Of a stretch of 64,000 bases of DNA, positions 59,299-64,000 are shown piece after piece. The first letter of the stretch is position 1; each line of letters starts with the position of its first letter. Source of the DNA: JACDAN01 sp963801855 (GTDB lineage Bacteria > Actinomycetota > Thermoleophilia > Gaiellales > Gaiellaceae); NCBI GenBank assembly GCA_963801855.1, contig CAWDGK010000001.1:248001-312000 (forward strand), read 5' to 3'. Both the position numbers and the translations under genes were made by a program. The notes below the pieces were generated by a model, which was given only the letters and a program-made list of their open reading frames with translations, had not been told where the DNA came from and did no database searches.

Positions 59299-60624
59299 CT
59301 CCCCCCACAGTCGGGATCGTCGGGGGCGGGATCCTGGGAATGACCGCGGCTCTTCGGCTCGCCGAGGCCGGGGTGCAGGTCGCCGTCTACGAGCGTGCGC
59401 CGGACCTGGGAGGCCTGGTGGGCTCGTTCGACTTCGAGGGGAGCCCGGTCGATCGCTTCTACCACGTCAACCTGCCGACGGACGACCGCGTGCTCGGCCT
59501 GGCCGAGGAGCTCGGCCTGCGCGACAAGTTCAGCTTCAAGCCCACGAAGGTGGGCTTCTACGGCGACGGACGGCTCTTCTCCATGACCTCGCCGAAAGAG
59601 TTCCTGACCTTCCCGCTGCTCAAGCCCTTCGAGCGCGCTCGGCTGGCGGCCTTCGTCGCCCGGTGCCAGCTCATCAAGGATCACGACGAGCTCGACCGCA
59701 CGCCGCTCGTCGAGTGGCTGCGGCGGCTCTGCGGCCGCGGAGTCGTCGAGAAGCTCTGGAAGCCGCTCCTGGACTCGAAGTTCGACGGCCGCTACGACGA
59801 CATCCCCGCGACCTACATCTGGGCGCGCACGAAGCGGATGTCGAAGACGCGCGACAAGAGCGGCGCCGAGATCATGGGCGCCCTCGAAGGCGGCTACACG
59901 ACGCTGATCGACGCGATCGAGGGCCGGCTGCGCAAGCTCGGCGCCGAGATCCACGTCGGGACCAGTGTCGACCAGATCGCACAGGCCGGTGGCGCCGCGA
60001 CGGGCCTCGTCGTCGAGGGCCGGTACCGGCCGTTCGACCTCGTCCTCTGCACACTCGCGCCGCCACAGGCGGCGAGTGTCCTGGCCCCGGAGCTCCAGGA
60101 GCACGCCCATGCAGACCGGTTCCGCTACCTCGGCGTCGTCTGCCTCCTGCTCCGGACGTCCAGGAGCATCAGCCCCTACTACCACCTGAACATCACCGAC
60201 CGGCGGGTGCCGCTGACGACCGTCGTCGAGACGACGCACGTGATCGACCCGGAGCAGGTCGGCGGGCACCTGGTCTACGTCACGCGCTACGTCGAGCCCG
60301 GCCACGCCGACCACGAGCGGCCCGGTCGAGGAGCTCGAGGCCGACTACCTGGCCCAGGCGCGGACGATCTTCCCGGAGCTGACCGACGACGTGATCCTGC
60401 ACCGGAAGCTGCAGCGCGCCCGGGTAACGGAGCCGGTGCACCTGCTGGGCGGCGCCAAGAACCTTCCGGAGATGTTCCCGGTGCCCGGGCTCGCCCTGGC
60501 GTCGCTTGCCCACGTCTACCCCGAGATCTCGAGCGGCCAGGCGACCATGGGGGTCACCGATCGCGTCGTTCCCGGGATTCTCAGGCGGCTGGAGTCGGCG
60601 GGCCGGGAAGCGGCGGCGGCATGA
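59295..60624 (+). CDS. FAD-dependent amine-oxidase-like protein of the envelope cluster, frameshifted
   Basis: FAD motif VGIVGGGILGMTAALRLAEAGVQVAVYERAPDLGGLVGSFDFEG at the start; FYHVNLPTDDRV, KLWKPLLDSKFDGRYDDIPATYIWAR, GGYTTLIDAIEGRLRKLGAEI. After an indel near 60318 it continues LEADYLAQARTIFPELTDDV and PGLALASLAHVYPEISSGQA. Resembles protoporphyrinogen-oxidase/UDP-galactopyranose-mutase-like flavoproteins found in sugar clusters; the reaction is not known. ATG overlaps the GT2 stop. Confidence 0.82.
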
Positions 60625-62412
60625 CCGCGGCGGTTGCAGCGGTTCGCGTCCGGGCCGAGCGGCTTCGGATCGCCGTCTCGGCCGACGCCCTTGCGCTCTC
60701 GGGTCTCGCCGTCTTCTCCCTCGGACTCCTCTCGCTGGCCTGGGGCACCTGGGGCGACCTCGACAGCGACACGGGCTACGACCTCGTGGCGGGAACTCGC
60801 ATCGCCGACGGGGAGCTGCCCTATCGCGACTTCGTCTTCTTCTACGGGCCGCTCGCGCCGGCGCTCGCAGCGGTTGCCGTCCTGCTGGGCGGCTCGGGTC
60901 TCGGGTCGGCAGTCGCTCTCGGCCTCGTTGTAGCCGGTGCGATCGTCGTTGCGACCTACGCGCTCGCGCGCACGATGGTCGGCCCGCTCGGCGCGTTCCT
61001 CGCTGCCGCGCTGACCGCTTCGGTCGCGCTCATTCCCGACAACTACAGCTTCGTCGTCCCGCACACGCATGCTGCGACTCTCGGGACACTCGGATTGCTC
61101 GCCATGCTGCTCTGCGTCTGGCGCTATGCCGGCGACGATCGGGCGCGCTGGCTGCTCGGCGCAGGCGCCTCGATCGGGCTCATCGCCCTGACGAAGCCCG
61201 AGCCGCTCGCAGCCGCGGCGGTCGCGAGCCGGCCTCTGGCTCGTCCTGCGGGCCCTTGCGGGGGCACGCTTCCGCCGCGAGGCCGCGCTGCTCCTGGCGC
61301 CGGCGCTCGTCATCCCCGCTGTCGTCTACGGAGCCTTCGCCGCGCTCGCCGGGTCGCGCACGCTCGTCTTCGAGAACCTGTATCCGGTCGACTTCCTGAA
61401 CGCCGCCGGCAACGCGATGATCGAGAACCGCATGCCGATGACGGCGTCGAGCTTCGCCGAGGTCGGCGGAAAGCTCGCGCTCTATGCGGCCGGATGCGCC
61501 GTGCTGGTCTTCGTGGCCGCGCGGATCGCACGTGGCGGTCGAGTGGCTTCTGCGCTGATCGCTTTCTGCGCGTTCGGAGGTGTCCTCATCGTGGCCGGCT
61601 CGCTCGTCAAGCCGGACGGCCTGCGGGACGGCATGTACTACCTCTACGGCTGGATCCCGGCCGGCGCGGTCATCGCGCTCGCGCTCCTCGTCCGGCGCTA
61701 CCGCCGTCGGGCAGGCGGCTGGGCCGCCGTGCAGCAGGTCGAGCTCGCAACGGTGGCTGTCCTCGCAGTCCTGGCGTTGACCACCTACGCCTCGTTCGTC
61801 GTCCACGGCTGGCGGCCGCAGATGGCGGTCTACTACCTCCCCTTCGCCGCCGTGCTCCTGGTACGGCTCCATCTCGTCGAGCTCGTGCGGAACCGGCCCG
61901 CGTACATCCTGGGCGTGCTCTGGATCGCCTTTCTCGCCGGCTCGGCTGCCGGGCTGACGCTGAAGGACGCCCGTGCAGAGTCGGTCACGGTTTCAGGGCC
62001 CGGCGGCTCGATCGCCGAGACCCCCGCCGAAGCCGGGCTCTACCAATCTGCGCTCGACGTGATCGCCGCTCGCACGGAGCCGGGCGAGCCGATCCTCGTG
62101 GCGCCGCTGATGACCGGCCTCTACCCGCTCTCGGACCGCACGAGCGCGCTGCCGGAGCTCTCGATGCTCCCGGGCGCACTCCCAACCGAGGCCGACGAGC
62201 GCGCGGCGGTCGCGCGGCTCGAAGAGGCCGGCGTTCGTCTTGTGATCACCGACAACCGTGAGTGGCCCGGATACGGCCACACCTCGTTCGGAGCCTCGTT
62301 CGACCGGGAGCTCAATCGATGGATCGAGGCCAATTTCAACCATGCGGAGACGATTCGGGTACCGGGCGAGAGCCGGGCACTCGACGTCTGGCTGAAGAGG
62401 AGGGTCCCGTGA
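60621..62412 (+). CDS. Multi-membrane-helix glycosyltransferase-like protein (GT39/87 type), frameshifted
   Basis: About 595 residues when one indel near 61228 is bridged. LDSDTGYDLVAGTRIADGEL then PYRDFVFFYGPLAPALAAVA has the Asp-rich first loop plus the P-Y-x-D-F motif of GT-C membrane glycosyltransferases; many helices follow and a periplasmic end domain (ILVAPLMTGLYPLSDRTSAL, LVITDNREWPGYG). Uses a polyprenyl-phosphate sugar as donor. ATG overlaps the preceding stop. Confidence 0.8.
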
Positions 62413-63402
62413 AGAGGGTGGGAGTAACCGGAGCGGCCGGGTTCATCGGCTCGCACCTCTGCGAGCGGTTGCTCGCGGAAGACGTCGAGGTCGTCGCGAT
62501 CGACGATCTCTCCTACGGATCGATCGCGAACGTCGCGCCGTTCCTCGACCAGCCGGGATTCCGGTTCGAGGTGCTCGACTGCACGAACCGGCGCGAGCTC
62601 CGCACCGCGTTCGACGGCTGCGACGCGATCGCGCATCTCGCTGCGAAGAAGATCCCGCGGTTCGGCGGAGTCCTCTCGACGCTCGAGGTCAACGTGGGTG
62701 GCGTCAACGCCGCCGCTGCGGTTGCGATGGCGCTCGACGCCGACCTCGTCTTCACGTCCACCTCGGACGTCTACGGAGACGGCACGCCGCCGTACAACGA
62801 GGACGGGGAGATCGTCCTCGGCCCGCCGACCTCCAAGCGCTGGTCGTACGCCGTCTCGAAGCTCTACGACGAGCACCATCTGCTGGCGCTTGTCCGACGA
62901 GCGCGGGCTGCGGACGACGATCCTTCGCCTCTTCAACGCCTACGGCCCGCGCAACCACCTGAGCTGGTGGGGCGGGCCGATGGTCACCTTCGTCGAGGCG
63001 CTCCTGAACGGCGAGCAGATCGAGATCCACGGTGACGGCCAGCAGACGCGCACGTTCACCTACGTCACGGACACGGTGGACGGCATCGTCCGTGCGCTCC
63101 GGACACCGGAGTCCCGCGGAGAGATCGTGAACATCGGGGGAGTCCAGACGATGACGATCCTCGACCTCGCCGCACGGATACAACGCGCCATGCACATCCC
63201 GCAGCCGCTGCGGGCGAACTTCGTCGCGTACGAGACGCTGCCCGGCAAGTACCAGGACGTCCGGCACCGCGTGCCCGACACGACGAAGGCGCAGGAGCTC
63301 CTCGGATTCGAGGCCCAGATCGGAATCGAGGAGGGCCTCGAGCGCACGATCGGATGGCATCGCGCCCGGCGCACCGGCGAGAGGATCGCGGCCCAGGCGT
63401 GA
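62409..63402 (+). CDS. NAD-dependent nucleotide-sugar epimerase/dehydratase, frameshifted
   Basis: GVTGAAGFIGSHLCERLL (NAD loop), IDDLSYGSIANV, AIAHLAAKKIPRFGG, STSDVYGDG, and the catalytic YAVSK. After an indel near 62893 the frame continues LRLFNAYGPRNHLSWWGGPM, VTFVEALLNGEQIEIHGDGQ and FTYVTDTVDGIVRALR. Makes an activated sugar for the adjacent glycosyltransferases. GTG start coupled to the previous gene. Confidence 0.9.
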
Positions 63403-64000
63403 ACGTCCACGAGCACCAGGCGAAGGAGCTTCTCGGCTCCTTCGGCGTCCCGGTTCCTCCCGGAGCCGTCGCGTACGCGCCGCACCAGGCCGTCGCGGGG
63501 GCATCCGAGCTCGGCGGCGAGCGCTGGGTCGTCAAGGCGCAGATCCACGCGGGCGGCCGCGGGAAGGCCGGCGGCGTGCGTGTCGCCGAGTCGATCGAGG
63601 AGGTCGGGGCGATTGCGGCCGAGCTGCTCGGCGCCAACCTCGTCACGGCTCAGACCGGCCCCGATGGGGCGGTCGTCGGCCGCGTGCTCGTCGAGCCCGC
63701 GGCGGACATCGAGCGTGAGCTCTACCTCGGGCTCGTCGTCGACCGGGCAGCCCAGCGCGTCGCGCTGATCGCTTCGACCGCGGGCGGCGTCGAGGTCGAA
63801 GAGGCCGAATCCGGCCTCGTCCGCGAGACGATCGATCCGGCCCTCGGTCTCCAGGATTTCCAGTGCCGCAAGGTCGCCGTCGCCCTGGGCCTCGGCGGAG
63901 AGCTACTGCGCCCGGCCGTCAAGCTCATGCGCTCGCTCTACCGGTGCTTCGTCGAGACGGACGCGCTCCAGGCGGAGATCAATCCCCTGGCCGTCACAGC
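63399..64000 (+). CDS. Second succinate/malate-CoA ligase beta subunit, 5' part
   Basis: Open at the right edge. MNVHEHQAKELLGSFGVPVP, WVVKAQIHAGGRGKAGGVRV, VGRVLVEPAADIERELYLGL, VDRAAQRVALIASTAGGVEVEE, ETIDPALGLQDFQCRKVAVA and ALQAEINPLAVT are the SucC/MtkA ATP-grasp blocks. It resembles the proteobacterial-type SucC or malate thiokinase large subunit more than the copy at 29770. GTG start overlaps the epimerase stop. A partner alpha subunit would lie beyond the window. Confidence 0.9.
   Translation, partial: MNVHEHQAKELLGSFGVPVPPGAVAYAPHQAVAGASELGGERWVVKAQIHAGGRGKAGGVRVAESIEEVGAIAAELLGANLVTAQTGPDGAVVGRVLVEPAADIERELYLGLVVDRAAQRVALIASTAGGVEVEEAESGLVRETIDPALGLQDFQCRKVAVALGLGGELLRPAVKLMRSLYRCFVETDALQAEINPLAVT

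Noticed and set aside
59295..62261. 988-residue ORF fusing the flavoprotein with a membrane protein
   Set aside because: The join arises from an indel near 60318 that shifts the flavoprotein into another frame; homology places separate genes with an ATGA junction at 60621-60624.
1..64000. CRISPR arrays or insertion sequences
   Set aside because: No regularly spaced repeats, no Cas-like proteins and no transposase motifs were found in the frames examined by eye.

Overview
The window is high-GC DNA (about two thirds G+C) from an actinobacterium. CarD, a 2-C-methyl-erythritol phosphate gene pair (ispD, ispF), a gltX-cysS-rlmB-NYN-sigH run, a short acyl-CoA-carboxylase-linked ORF beside a biotin carboxylase, and tight head-to-tail packing (ATGA, GTGA, TAGTG junctions) suggest a deep-branching lineage such as Thermoleophilia (Gaiellales or Solirubrobacterales). 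This placement is inferred from gene content, not from a marker tree. Many genes, including ones expected to be essential (ispD, lysC, asd, recR, sdhB), are broken by single-base indels that cluster at about 6.9-11.5, 46.6-56.5 and 60-63 kb. I read these mainly as assembly or sequencing errors and annotate the interrupted genes as single loci.

Layout. 0-6.2 kb: the 3' end of clpC, an FMN-dependent hydroxyacid oxidase, a DMT transporter, an RDD membrane protein, a secreted beta-propeller and radA. 6.3-16.4 kb: carD, ispD, a PHP phosphatase, ispF, mutY, a LuxR regulator divergent from a vanadium-haloperoxidase-like PAP2 protein, then gltX, cysS, rlmB, an NYN nuclease and a SigH-type sigma factor. 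16.4-18.1 kb: a CarH-like B12/MerR photoreceptor gene divergent from a short DUF378-like ORF and a secreted fasciclin protein, with three 11-bp operator repeats over the promoter. 18.1-29.2 kb: tRNA-Thr, a transsulfuration enzyme, an acyl-CoA carboxylase beta subunit, a tandem pair of small CECA-type proteins, a GGDEF/HD-GYP protein, an NlpC/P60 hydrolase, pgsA, a biotin carboxylase-BCCP fusion, a sucrase/ferredoxin-like protein and a JmjC oxygenase.

29.2-51.2 kb is rich in central carbon metabolism: sucC and sucD with a methyltransferase gene between them, mdh, icd, citrate synthase, pckA, and sdhA-sdhB followed by a CCG-domain (HdrB-like) subunit in place of classical membrane anchors. Interspersed are an aminoglycoside-phosphotransferase-like kinase, an aminotransferase, a PDZ/Lon-type protease, an atypical SDR and two tandem tyrosine recombinases. 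51.2-56.5 kb: a phosphoesterase, a GNAT enzyme, asd, lysC, recR and an atypical response regulator. 56.9-63.4 kb: an envelope polysaccharide cluster (flippase, GT2, FAD oxidoreductase, membrane glycosyltransferase-like protein, NAD epimerase). The window ends inside a second sucC-type gene.

The most distinctive signals are the CarH-like operator/promoter architecture, interlocked stop codons inside CTAG at convergent gene ends, CTG start codons at CTGA overlaps, the TCA-cycle gene concentration with a non-classical succinate dehydrogenase, and a structured leader plus a 31-residue peptide gene in front of the c-di-GMP enzyme.
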